From Hemibagrus wyckioides (lineage: Eukaryota; Chordata; Actinopteri; Siluriformes; Bagridae), in contig NC_080711.1 of NCBI RefSeq assembly GCF_019097595.1, positions 19,366,428-19,430,427 of the forward strand: DNA of 64,000 nucleotides, in the 5' to 3' direction. The notes under the pieces are model-generated. The model saw nothing but the letters and a program-made list of their open reading frames with translations, was not told where the DNA came from and searched no databases. Position numbers and translations under genes: made by a program. Each line of letters opens with the position of its first letter. Position 1 is the first letter of the stretch. This document shows positions 46,641 through 58,420 of this stretch, piece by piece.

Positions 46641-48042
46641 TTTGGGTTGTCCCCTTAGCCCAAACATGTTTGACTTCTCCAAAGCACTGGAGACTCCTTC
46701 CCAAACACCAAAAAAAGTCTCCTCAAAGAAAAGTTTACGCATAAACTTTGGAAAGAATAAGAAATGGAAAGTCAGCAGTGGTTTATCTGTTTTTTTGTGA
46801 ACGTTTACAGGAACAGGTGGACTTTTTACACCGTCAATAACGCAGTGATGTCATCATTAAGGAGGTAGAAGGAGGAGTGAAATCTTCAGCACCAGCTGGG
46901 CGGCTAATTGGCCAGGTGGCCTAACACATACAGTATCACTTACTTGCCCCTGGGAAGCTGAAACATCCCATTAATGCGTTAATGATCATTCTTGGCTAAT
47001 GTGTCCTTTGTCTGAACTTTATCTATAAATGTTTTAATAGAATGACGGTATTCGTATAAAAAAAAAAAAACAATCAGTGACTGGCTTTCTGTGTCAGTAA
47101 CTGATTAGATTAAACCAGACATCATGATTATACATTGAAGGTATGTGAACCTGTAGAAAAAAAAAGTAAAGATATAATATGGTGTGACATCTGTAGTGGG
47201 TGTGGCCTAAACTGATGATATCTAGAAGAATGATGCTATTGTGTCTATTATTTTTGTGCTATCTGGGAAGTCTGCAGTACGACACCATGGTAGGACATGA
47301 TATAACCGAATATGGTTAATATCTAGCAAAGGAGAATTTGACTCTCATTGTTTCTATTAGAACCTGAGTTTAGATTCAAGGTCTTGACAAATCCCTGCTT
47401 GGCATAAGCACTTCCTCTTCCTGTGACAGCAAGGACATACATTCATACAGCTGCCAAAGCTAATATTATTAGTGTCATAACCATTTTAGCCTTCCACAAG
47501 CCCCAACACACACACACACACACACACACACAATTGGTAGCTGGATTGGGAATGTAACTGAGCAGTGATGAGTCAAATCTGAAAAAAAAAAAATCCTCAT
47601 TCTTTGACAATCCTACTTAATTAAGTCAAGAATAAATTTAATTTTATTTGACTCATGTGTCTTGTCCCAAATTGCAGTACTGTAGTAAATAGCTCATTCA
47701 TGACACATGAACCAATAATTGGTTAGACAACGTAATGCCGTTTGGGAGCCGTAAGCTTTTTTTTTGTGCTGTAAAGTAAAAGTTTAAGTTAAAGTTAAAG
47801 CATCTATCGATTTTGTAGCTCTCACATTATTGGGATGCAACCCAATATGATGCTTATGTCATCACCTTTGTTAAAGTTGTTTACTTTCTAATCACAGGAT
47901 GTTTTATTGTTTAAAGCAGATTTATTACATTTTTATTTATTACATCATATTTTATTACATTTTTTAGTTACACTAAATGTTAAAAGTTGCTATAAACTCT
48001 TGTTAAACCGTTTACGTGGCACGTCCACCATACAAACCCTTA
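45260..48042. other. Non-coding stretch with small repeats
   Basis: Holds (ATT)n at 46607-46642, (CA)n at 47509-47533 and A-runs near 46532 and 47060. AATTGCTGTGGTATAACAGC at about 46018 is a scrap of the hairpin family. CTTGTCCCAAATTGCAGTAC at about 47660 is the inverted TTTGGGAC end motif. No gene found. Confidence 0.45.
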
Positions 48043-48185
48043 TGTACGCTGTTACCATATCAACAATTTGTTTTTTTTAATGTGTATTAATATTAAACCA
48101 GTAATTTGTATGATAGACAATTGAATTAGCACTTTCTGACCAATCAGATTCGAGCGTTCAGCAACAGCTTTGTGGTTTAAGCCAC
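48043..48185 (+). repeat. Dispersed repeat related to copy C
   Basis: TACGCTGTTACCATATCAAC and CCAATCAGATTCGAGCGTTC then AGCAACAGCTTTGTGGTTTA match the first block of copy C at 43.86-43.99 kb. Confidence 0.55.
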
Positions 48186-48189
48186 AATG

Positions 48190-50060
48190 AAAGAGTTAGT
48201 CAATTATTGTGGTAATAAAAATATGATTTCAGCACATAGCAAATGTCAAGCCAATTTTATTTAGTGCTTGGGGAGATTATGCTATGTTGGTATGTGGTTT
48301 TGGGACACATCCAAGCTTTAGAATTAGACTCTCTAAAGTCTGAGTAATTACTAAAATAAATAACCAGTGCAGTCGACAAGTCTATTGCTGAGAATTTTAA
48401 GGTTGTGTTCTTTCTTCAGTTTGGATAAAATGTGTGATGGTGTTATGTGATGTGAAATAATTTGGCAGAATTTTATTTTTGATGATGGTTTTTTTAAAAG
48501 TGGATGCTAACAGCGTCTTGCTTACAATTCTTATGTAGGAAGCTACATACTAGAAAAAAGGAATAGGCTAAGAAGCTCATAGCCTTCAAAACAAACACAC
48601 ACACATGCACACACTTCTCACAGAAAGAAGATTCAAAACAGCATGCACAAGCGCAATGTATAATAATTATTGTCATTATAATTCATGCAGTTGCTCAAAA
48701 CTCTGTTGCTCGCAGTTCAGTGTGATGCTGCGAACGTTTGCCAGAGAAAAATCTGTTATCCATTCTCCTGTTGTCTAAGAGCTCATCTGGGTGCAGTAGC
48801 TCTGAAAATTAAGAATCCATGATTCCCTACTGCTCCAGCCCAGGGAAATAAAGATGGAATGAAAAAGACCTTAAATAACGGATGGTGGACGCCATAACTA
48901 TCCTAGACGAGTGCGTGTTACAACACGTCTCTAGAGAAAAGATTGCTGAGGCTGGACGGAGGACATCCAGGACATTCAGGAAGAAATATATCCAAGGAGG
49001 AGGTTGTGACCGGAGCGAGGGATGTTAACCTGAAGCGTCCGGTGTGGATACTTTTACGAGGGGTTGTCTTAAAAAAAATTATTAAACACAAGCACTTGAA
49101 ATCCTGTCTCAACCATGACAAGCATCTAACAAGCTATAAGAAAAGGGACAGACTTGCTAGAAATTACACTATACGCTTAAAATATTTACTTCGACATAAA
49201 AAGTTAATTATTGACTACATTAGTTATGCTTTTACCAAGAAACTTCTAGGAAAGGTACATTTTTAATAGATTTTTACTCAGTGCAGATGCTTCTTGTAAT
49301 CATCCAATCAATAAATTAAAGATCAATGAGGCATACTGTTATAGGAGTTACTGTCAGTGGTTTATTGTAATTTTTTTTGTCCATTTATGGTTAATTTATG
49401 TTGGTGAACATCTATAAACCAGTTGCTGTTAAAACTGACATTATAGCAGCTATAAACAGTCATTTTCTCAAAAGCTGCCCTTTTTAAGGTAAAAACAAAA
49501 CAAAACACGAAACTGCTGACACTGGAGACTCCTTCAAAATATGCTACATTAATATCTTTACAAACAAGTCACCAGTCAAAATGAAACATATTAAAGCAGA
49601 ATCATTAATATGAATTTGCCTCACTGTCAAAAGAAAAAGTCGAGTATTTAACATTCACATGTATGCAGGACTTTAGTGATCATGTGATAACTAATAACTT
49701 TCTTAGCCAATCAATACTGTCAATGTCAATATGAGTGTAGGTATTTAAATGTGAAGAAAAAAGCAAATGTCTTCTGTTCTCATCTCTGGTTATGGTACTG
49801 GGGGCATTGTCATTCTAAATACAGTGATGTCTCTGAGAAATAATGCCTTGCTTGTAGCCAACTCATAACCAGATCTTTCCCCTGAAACGAAATTCCAGCT
49901 CCGCCACTGATTTGAACTGCAAGTTCTTTTCAGGATCAGTCATTTATTTGCAGAGTTCTTTTCTTCTTTTCAACATGTTTTTCTCTCATATGCTGGACTC
50001 CCAGGAGCCATCTGCAGAGGAAAAAAAAACAAAACAAAAACGTGAAGCCAAGTGAAAAGT
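48190..50060. other. Non-coding stretch, nothing recognised
   Basis: A 107-codon frame at 48943-49266 (+) has no recognisable domain and no splice or start context that supports it. Confidence 0.4.
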
Positions 50061-50079
50061 CATTCTATTTCTTTCCATC

Positions 50080-50480
50080 TATTTTATTGTAATTTGCTAA
50101 CAGCTTTTTCCCGGGATCACTTAATTAAGAGCAGCTTGTCGTCTCTCACAGGAATGCTGTTTATCTCTGTCTGAATTTTAGGCCTATCATTCATCACACT
50201 ATTGTGTCCCGTGTGTCAGCAAAAGATTCAAAAATGTTTGTTTAACAGTAATGCGAATCCATCTTCACAGTTCATAATAACACTCCGAGAATAAACCTCA
50301 GAGGAACTTCACGCTACGCTGGATGGTTTTGAGTATTTAATCCTCAACTTAGTAGTGTGTGATTGCAAACATCGCACTTATTGCCTTTCTTTTCTTGTTT
50401 ATTTCTGTCTGATTTGTCTTTTGTAATTTGCCTCTCAGCAATATCTTGATTTCATGCGTGACGATCAAGACTCCGAGGTG
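50080..50480. other. Candidate conserved non-coding block
   Basis: Non-repetitive sequence with AT-core sites and CpGs (TTGTAATTTGCTAACAGC, GGGATCACTTAATTAAGAGC, CTTGTCGTCTCTCACAGG, GTGATTGCAAACATCGCAC). No coding frame. A regulatory element is possible; inference from composition only. Confidence 0.22.
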
Positions 50481-50489
50481 TTATGAGAC

Positions 50490-51394
50490 TACATTTGCTG
50501 GAGAGTTAATAACAGGAAAGACAACAACATGACGCTCATTAACAATAAACAGGTCAGGGTCAAACACAATTGGCACAGTATTATTAAAACCAGAGGACGT
50601 ATCTAGAGACTTGTCAGAGAGCCAGACAGAAGTCAAACTCATTGATCGTCAACTAATAAGGAATCCAAGGAAATAATCCAAATGGGTAAACAGACGAACA
50701 AAGCAAGGATCATACATAATAAACCTGAAAATAACAATTCAGCTAATAATGAACAGATACAAACTATTTTACTGATACTAAAGTAACAATTGGCCAGTCT
50801 TTACTAAAGGTATGTGACCATGACCTGTATAAAATGTTTAAACTTTGAAAAAAGGGAATGCACTCAAGAATTCTGGAATTCACCTTCTTGTGGTGGTAAA
50901 ATAGACATAGACTGAGAGAGACATAAATCCCCAAATCGTCACTTGATTTATTGGTATTGTAGCTGGATGTATGCAACTAACCAGGTCTGTTCATGCCACC
51001 TCATTTTTTCATTGCTTGCCCCCGTGGTTTTCTTGACCAATAGGACAACTGGGACTGGTAGCAAAGCACACACTGAACAAGGGTTGTGAGTCCTGTAGCT
51101 CAATGTCCTAGGCAAAGGGGGAAAATGGCTCCAATCCACATACTTTGTTAGGAATTCAAGGCCATTAGTCTGCAGGTGGTATCCTCAGGACAACATCCTG
51201 ATATTTATATTCAGTTGCTGGCATTCATTTACATGAGGTGGATCGGAAATCTCTGCCTGCCACAATATGCAGTCCCTTATAGTTAGAATCATGGTATTAC
51301 CTTTTTTTGGAGATTGGTGACAAAGGCAATGCCATGTGAAGCTATAGATAATGTGGGATGGGCAGTAGTTCAAGCAGACCTGTGGGCAGGTGTC
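50490..51394. other. Non-coding stretch, possibly retrotransposon-derived
   Basis: Lies directly downstream, on the minus strand, of a gypsy remnant and could be its continuation. I could not read integrase or LTR motifs in it. Confidence 0.3.
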
Positions 51395-51755
51395 TCACAA
51401 TATGTTATCATGAACTTGTTTACCACCAGTTGTAAGGTACCTGGGTGTCCAGAAACCAGAGATCTGTGAACCGACTGCACAGCCACAGGCTTGAGTTTCT
51501 CTTGTTGCAGGGATGTTATCCATGTCGCCTTTCAGTGTTGCTTTGATGACTAACAGTTCCTGGGTGCTCACATCATAGTTACATTTGGCTGAGGACAATT
51601 TTCTTGAATACAAGGCCCAAGGATTAGGTGAGTTTCCCTGATCTTGGGACAGCACATTGCCAATTTCACTTTCACCCTCCAGTATGAAAGGTAGTGAAGG
51701 ACTGGGATGATGGAGTATGGGAACAATATTTCAGTTTTTTAAGGGAGTAGGTAGA
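51395..51755 (-). mobile_element. Ty3/gypsy retrotransposon RT-RNase H remnant
   Basis: The minus strand encodes GNVLSQDQGNSPNPWALYSR, then KLSSAKCNYDVSTQELLVIK, then ATLKGDMDN. The family pattern at this place is 'GAVLSQ...PCAFFSR-LSPAE-NYDVG-RELLAIK-ALEEW', the start of the RNase H domain just after reverse transcriptase. Here the stretch after ALKG diverges and there is no catalytic RT motif, so only a fragment remains. Beyond it (lower coordinates) nothing is readable. Function lost. Confidence 0.75.
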
Positions 51756-51804
51756 TTCTTCAGCCCATCTGATTAACTTACAGAGGATGCATTAACCAAT
51801 CCAC

Positions 51805-51935
51805 ATGCCATGCAATGCCCCTGTAAAGCAGACAATGCTCTTGTGTACAACGCATGCTCCATGATGACATGGTTTGCCAAAGTTGGCCAAGTCCTGACGA
51901 CAACCCTACTAAACACCTTTGAGATGAATTGGATT
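51805..51935 (+). mobile_element. Tc1-like transposon fragment
   Basis: GCTCCATGATGACATGGTTT then GCCAAAGTTGG and CTAAACACCTTTGAGATGAA match the remnant at 44.85-45.13 kb with an internal deletion. Confidence 0.65.
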
Positions 51936-52050
51936 AACATTCTCATTTCTGTTGTGTAACGATGAGGTGAAAGTGTCTCATAATGTGTTGTTTTCAATGC
52001 AGTCTTTTTTAGAAATAAAGGTACGAAAGGTTTTAAAAGAAAAAAACCTG

Positions 52051-52258
52051 TGGTTGTTTGTGGAACCTAAGGATTAAAGCTCATGATTGTTGGTGAAACA
52101 CCAGGAGTAAACATTGTGGTTGTTGGTGGAATGTCAGGATTAAAGCTCATGGTTGTTGGTAGAATGTCAGAACTAAACCTTGTGGTTCTTGTTGGAACAT
52201 CAGGACTAATGCTTGTGGTTGTTGATAGAATTTCAGGATTAAGCTATGTGGTTGTTAG
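52051..52258 (+). repeat. 33-bp minisatellite, 6.3 copies
   Basis: Units start at 52051, 52084, 52117, 52150, 52183 and 52216 with a partial at 52249. Each begins TGGTTGTTGGTGGAATGTCA or a close variant. The period is exactly 33, so one frame stays open as a valine/glycine-rich 11-residue repeat. No start, splice or domain evidence makes that a protein. Confidence 0.95.
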
Positions 52259-52659
52259 TTGTCTCCTCAGTTGTACTAGTGATGAGGAGCGATAGCCTCT
52301 AAAAACTGCTACAAGATTCTCATAGTGCATGGTGTTATGGTAGCACCAACACCACAGAAATTGAACTGAAATTCTATATAGTATCCAGTCTCTGGCTCCA
52401 CCTCATCCCTGCCAATCATTATTAATTTATGTGTCTTATGCTGTATTAAGTTTTTGTGAGTATTATTTAATGTAAATATCCAGACCCTGGATTTCTTTGG
52501 CACCGAATTACTCAATGCATCCTATTGTATCTGATGGTAGAAATATAATCTTTTCCAAATTTTCATAGTTCAGATTTGATATTGGAAGCAAGATATAGTT
52601 AACATTATAGTGTATTTAATAATTGCTCATTTTTTAGGCTCTTGATCCACCTGTTAGGT

Positions 52660-52695
52660 GTATGAGATTCCTAACACTGGTTAGGAATCTCATAC
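52660..52695. repeat. Perfect 16-bp inverted repeat, 4-base loop
   Basis: GTATGAGATTCCTAAC at 52660-52675 and GTTAGGAATCTCATAC at 52680-52695 flank the loop ACTG. A strong hairpin. There is no following T-run or recognised transcript. Confidence 0.93.
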
Positions 52696-53019
52696 TAAGC
52701 CAAATAGTAAAACCACTTGCTATCAAGGATAGCAAGGAATGGGGAAATTATGATAACATTTCCAATTGTACATCCCCATTATGTCATATGTTTAACAAAT
52801 GATAATTAAGTACAAATACAAATTGTCAGAATAAACGAATGAACATTGAGGAAATATGGAATTCTTGCTATTCCCATGCATTCCCAGGCTACAGTAGGCA
52901 CAAGCTCAGTAGATCTTTTTCCAATCCAATATGGCTTCAGATTCATGTTCTTGACTGAGAGGACTGGGGTCTGATGTGGTCTTCTGCTGTCGTAGCCCAA
53001 TGGCCTTGATCTCTTGTGC

Positions 53020-53270
53020 AGTTTGAAATGCTTTTCAGCAAATCACAGTTGTTAAGAGTGTTTTTTTTCCAAGTTACCATAGCCTTTCTGTCAGCTTTGA
53101 CCTCTCTAATCAACAAGGCATTTCTACTCTCTGACCTGCTGCTCCATTGTTTTATTTATTTTTTTTGGCACCATTCTTTATACACAAGTCTCGGTTGGTT
53201 TGGTGCCAACAACCATGCCAAGTCACTTTTTTTCCCCAATTCTGGTATTTGTTCAGGATTTTAACTCAAG
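53020..53270 (-). mobile_element. Tc1/mariner-like transposase N-terminal remnant
   Basis: GAAATGCTTTTCAGCAAATC, AGTTACCATAGCCTTTCTGT and GACCTCTCTAATCAACAAGG are in the same order as the reverse complement of the fish transposase family, as are GGTGCCAACAACCATGCCA and TTTTTCCCCAATTCTGG. It is the longest copy of this family in the window but has no open frame. Confidence 0.7.
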
Positions 53271-53539
53271 TACCTACATATTTCATTTATGTTGTCATCT
53301 ACATGTTTGGGTAATCCCTAGTCTTTGGACTCGCTCTTGTGTCCACAGTCATGTCCACAGAAGACCAGAGATTTACATCAAGTATTAGTGCAATTTATTC
53401 AAACTTCTTTGTGACCTTTACACCTTCATCATGACAGAAAAGACTGGTTGATGCTGAGTAATTCTCTAAGGGAATGTATCATTTCACTCCAGCCCCACTG
53501 TGCATTATTGACCTTCCACTAGGCCAGAAAGGTGATATA

Positions 53540-53835
53540 TGTAGGTAAATGTTGAAGAATGGCCTTGTTAATAAACAGGTATGTAACTCGAGTCTCTGCA
53601 AGAGTAGATTGGAACAGTTCTGGGTTTGGAACATTTGGCCTTTGGGTTGCACATTTTATGCATTTAAAGGGGGGAAAACATTCTTCAGTGCTGACTAATG
53701 ATGGTTTGGCGGTAAACGTTGCAGAGCCTCGGCTGATCTCAGCAGGAGGATCATTTATACGAATTGGAAATGCCGCCAAATCTCTGAAACAAAATTGGCA
53801 GAAATGCAGCTGTGTTTTCACTGGGATGGGTATCT
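53540..53835. other. Non-repetitive block open on both strands
   Basis: Both strands carry frames of about 90-108 codons across the same 280 bp, with retained CpGs (GCAGAGCCTCGGCTGATCTC, GAATTGGAAATGCCGCCAAA). Neither translation has a recognised domain. Either a conserved non-coding element or chance; coding use is less likely because both strands are equally open. Confidence 0.22.
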
Positions 53836-53845
53836 GAGTCCACAT

Positions 53846-55150
53846 TCTGATCAGTAGCAGTTAACAAAACCATTCATACATTCAAGATGTCCAGAAGCAT
53901 TACCTCACTGTTCCAGGATAACTAGCACAAAAAATACAGAGCTACATTAGCTTATTTAGGTGTAACTAGTTTCACTTCTAAACAACTATTTATGAAAATT
54001 GCTTTTGAAGATTTTTAAACCCAGACTGAAATGCATTCACTTACTTCTAATTTACTATGTAATGAACAAGATATGGAAATTACATGTATATAATTGCACA
54101 GATTATTGGAATTCATTCTAAACAAGATCATAACTTTAATTATTCTGTGATCTATATTAGTTGGAACGATCTTGACTTAATGCTGGTCTTTAATAGTCTC
54201 AACTCCTGAGGGAAAAGTTAGTCATGACAAATAATGGTTGATTCATTCAGTTAGTTTTGTTCTTGTTTTATTAGAGTTCAAACATTACAACCTTTTCCAT
54301 CTATAAAGTTTAAGCAACAGTGCAAGTACATTCTGGAGAAATTGAGAGCTGGGATTTTTCCAGAATTGATTACGCTTATGTCCATTTCGCTATGCGGATA
54401 GATGTTTACTGTGTGAAGAAAGCTAACCACTTTAACTGCCAGATTAACTAGATTGCTATTATGTGTTTATTCAATGTTTGGTTTTGTGTCATTTATGTTC
54501 ATTCTTATGTACTGTAACGCGCTACTTCCATCCATATTTTCTATCCCCCTTTTCCAGATTTATGGTGTTTTTGAAGCATGTGTTTCACAACCTGGTGCGT
54601 TTTCTCCGTTGGTTTGGTTTGTATATGAACACGGCAATTGCGCTCTGATCCGCCGCCAAATAACTGGGAAGAGGCCGACTCTAAAGTGGCTTGTTTATGG
54701 TGAGAAAGCAATCCAATCCAATGGTCCAATTAACCAAACTGTAAAGCAATGAATTGTGTTACATAGTGTTATGTAAACATGTTTAGTTGTGTGCAACCTG
54801 AAACAAGGGTTAACATGATCTTTGGTGATGAATTCTGTAGATGTCATCCTGGCAATTCAAAATTCATGTTATTTATAAAATACTTATTTATTTATTTAAA
54901 ATATTTCCTAAAGTCTATTCATGCACATTTCAGAGTAACCTGAATGATAAATATTCTTTATGTAGGCTCGAAATAAATAGTGGAAATACATCTGGAATGC
55001 TGGAGGAATAAAAATCCCAAACATGCCAGGAAGACAGTATTTGTATTGTTCCTTTGTTTTCCTTTGTGTGTCAGTTTTACACATATTTGTATTTTATACT
55101 GTAGATTTTATGATACAGCCATGTAATCTAAAAAATATTGAGAAAACACT
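53846..55150. other. Non-coding stretch; splice-bounded segment noted
   Basis: No repeat assigned. A segment at 54558-54699 is bracketed by good-looking splice signals and is listed among the findings. Confidence 0.35.
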
Positions 55151-55205
55151 GAATGCATTTGAATCTCTGCTTAAATCTCTGAATGCATTTGAATCTCTGC
55201 TTCAA
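55151..55205. repeat. 30-bp tandem duplication
   Basis: GAATGCATTTGAATCTCTGC followed by TTAAATCTCT (55151-55180) repeats as GAATGCATTTGAATCTCTGC TT at 55181-55202. Confidence 0.92.
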
Positions 55206-56060
55206 GGTTGAAAGACTACTGTCTACCACGTGTGCTAGCTTTGAAAAGAGATAATAGAAAATGAAGCATTAGCACATTAGCATTCGCACACTCGAGTTTC
55301 CCTTGGCACACGGTATGCATTTGCTGTGCCAGATCATGCAGAACGTCAAGGTCTCTGAACAGTCCACTTCTTGGCATGAAAATTGTATTTAAGGAAACGC
55401 CGGCTTTTGTTTCAATAAAAGTGTCGCCGCCTCTGAGTGCTGTTTGAACAGCTTGGCTGCTGGACAGCTGCAGACATGCTGAAAATCTAAAGTTATTGTT
55501 CTCAGAGAGCGCCTTCAAATAATCCGGCTATAAACGTTAACGAACGATAGCATACGATTCGCTTCACACTCCAGAAACGAAAGCTGGAATGTGCATGCAT
55601 ATTCTGCTTTCTTTTCATCTTGCACTCACAAGTGTTCACTTGGGGGAAAAAATCAGAACTATATTAACACATGAATCATTCCTAATGTGCTAATCTGAAA
55701 ATATAATATCTACCTGAGATGGTTAAGTCACATATTCTCATCAACAAGCTGCAATTTGTCTTACTAACTTGTCAGCATTTGCTATAATGTAATTGATAAC
55801 AAGCACTAACTTCACGGATATTCTGTAACAACGTATGTAACAAACACAAAGTATGAAATATAAACAAATCTGCAAATTATCACACCATCATGCCTTGATT
55901 ATTTAAGTCGCAAAGTGTTCTATTCCTCACAGGTTACGTTACAGAACGCCTTTTCTATATGAAGTTCACTTGTTCTGGAAGCTGTTTTTTTTTTCTCACT
56001 CCTGCAAGGCGACTGAAAAATAAATATACAGTCACAAGGTCACCATATGGCTTATCTGTC
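55206..56060. other. Non-coding stretch, nothing recognised
   Basis: Mixed composition with no gene or repeat assigned. Confidence 0.4.
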
Positions 56061-56064
56061 TATC

Positions 56065-56465
56065 TGTTTTGATTCTAATTCCACCCAAGGGATATGGTGA
56101 GACTGTCAGAAAATAAACATATTAGCAAAGTGATGAGAGACATCTATTCTCTTATTATGGTGATTTATCGAAAGACCACCAGCTTTGCAGAACTGACTTT
56201 ACAGAACTTATAACTCGGGACATGTGCATTCCAACAAATGATCTTTGAATGTACAATATACTATATTTCCCTTGCTTTATCTGTGTATTTGGTTTTTTTT
56301 TTTTGTTAAAAAATGTAATTGTAAGTTTACAGAGGTTTAATGGCAGTTGGTCCAGCTGTTTGTTTAATTATATATACAGTATGGGTTCTAATGAAACGGG
56401 TTGACTGGAGGAACCAGGGCTTCTGGAGAACATCACACACAATAACTTAATTGGTTTAAATGCTG
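56065..56465 (+). repeat. Dispersed repeat, copy D
   Basis: GATTCTAATTCCACCCAAGG, GAAAATAAACATATTAGC, GGCAGTTGGTCCAGCTGTTT and GGCTTCTGGAGAACATCACA align in order with copy C at 44.05-44.60 kb, with a shorter interior. Confidence 0.6.
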
Positions 56466-57261
56466 AGCAGTGCTGCAGAAAGGCTGAACCATGCTAAAAC
56501 AATCACTTACTAGCTTGTGAACATTCCTGCAATAAATACAGTCCAAAAATCTGCCCTAGCAAAAAATAAATAAATGAATAAAAAAAGTCTTCATTCCATT
56601 AGTTATGAAGCTCAAAATAAAATTTCCTCAGCTTTGTTTTTTGCCATCATATGTTCAAAACAATCAAATCCATATTAGCATATACACATACAGTGTTTCT
56701 ACAGACAAACATTCATGTATTGTATATATAATTTATAGATTTCAATTAATATTAGCATTAACCTGATTGTGTAAACGTTATCCTGTGTGAAAACCAAATC
56801 CAGACCCTCTGCTTTGCAGTGTGCTGAGAGCCTGCTAGTGCTAATCCAGGACACACACTGAAGTACTGACACAGCTATTCTACAATATCCTATAACTTAA
56901 AGTATGGGTTCTTCCTCCAGTAATGTTGGATTAGTATTTGATAACTGATGAAATAAAAACAGTCGATAGTTCACTCAGAGGTTTTCTCTTCTTGTGTGGC
57001 TGCTCTGGTTTTTCCTCGGGTGAAAAACTGAAGGTCAGCTTGCTGGAGAAATGTTTTCTCTGGGTCGCTGCAAAGTAAAAGTCAACACAGCGACCTGTTT
57101 AACCCGAACAGCAGACATCTGTCTCTGCAGACACTCACTGCTTTGGGATTTTCTCTCACTTAAAGGCCATAAATCGTTAAACCCGAACAGAGTTTTTTTT
57201 TCTTATCAACGCCTCCATGTGTGTTTCATGTCACCTGACTCTGCTCTTATCGTGGGCTTTA

Positions 57262-57985
57262 GGTCTGTCAGTTCCTGTGATGTCAGTGTGGTCTGTGAAT
57301 CTATAGGGGCCAGTGAAAAGGGTGTGGACTCTGGATTTGTTCAGGCCCAGTAATGAAACTATGGCCTTTGAGTCTGTCAAGCCCAGTGAAGAAGTCATGG
57401 CCTTCAAATTGGTCAGGTGAAATGTGAGAAGGTGTGGTCTCTAAGTTGGCCAGATCCACTGGAAGACGGTGTGGCCTCTGAATTGCTCAGGTCCAGTGAA
57501 GAAGGTGTGGCCTCTGAATCGGTCAGGTCCAGTGTAAGGTGCGGCCTCTGAATTGGTCAGGTTCGGTATAAGAAGGTGTGATCTCTGAATTGGTCATGCC
57601 CAGTGTAAGAAGGTGTGGCCTCTGAATTGGTCAGGTTCAGTATAAGAAAGTGTGATCTCTGAATTGCTCAGGTTCATTGAAAAAGACATGGAATCTGAGA
57701 CTTTCAAACCTAGCAATTATATTTCCCTGAATCATTCTGGCCCATTGAAAGTGATGAGCCTTTGCATCTGTCCGGTCCAATGAGGAATATATAGCATCTG
57801 AATCTGTCAGGTCCAGTAAAGAAGGCATGGAATCAAAGATTTTCAGCCGCAGTGAAGGCGGTGCAGCCTTTGGCTATATCAGGTGTCTTGAAGATGATGT
57901 GGCCTCTGTCAGGCCCAGTGAAGAAAGTGTGGTCTCTGTATTGGTCAGGTCCGGTTAAGAAGGTGTGGCCTCTTAGTCTGTAAAT
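57262..57985 (+). repeat. 37-bp minisatellite, about 19 degenerate copies
   Basis: Typical units read GGTCAGGTTCAGTATAAGAA then GGTGTGATCTCTGAATT. The cleanest run is at about 57482-57671, and the copies grow more diverged on both sides. The + strand is G/T-rich, with GTGTGG words like those of the 22-kb minisatellite, although unit length and sequence differ. Confidence 0.92.
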
Positions 57986-58386
57986 GATGTATACTTGTAT
58001 TATGATACGTCATATATATTCTGTACATAGATACAATATGTGGTATACAGTATGATGTCATGCTATCTCGTGTATATACCTATTACGCTATCATTCCGAC
58101 ACTCTACTTAGTTCAGTAGTGTGCTTCTTCAGACAGCTGTGTATTTTAGGACAGCTGCTTGTTACCATGTGATTGAGTGATGGTAGTTTGGAATGAATGA
58201 AGACATATTAAGTATGCTCAGAGGTTTTATTCACATTTGTAACCCATCTGCCACACCTGTCTTGTTTTTACAATCTGCTTGGATAGGAATCACTTATAGT
58301 ACTAACATTTGGGACAGATGTACTCACAGGTGTTTCACTGATGGCTGGATCAAACATTAAATTTTACTGCAAAGTGATGAAAGGTC

Positions 58387-58420
<34 letters not shown>

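Noticed and set aside
48943..49266. 107-codon frame on the + strand
   Set aside because: No domain, poor start context and lysine-rich AT-biased composition in its second half; probably chance.
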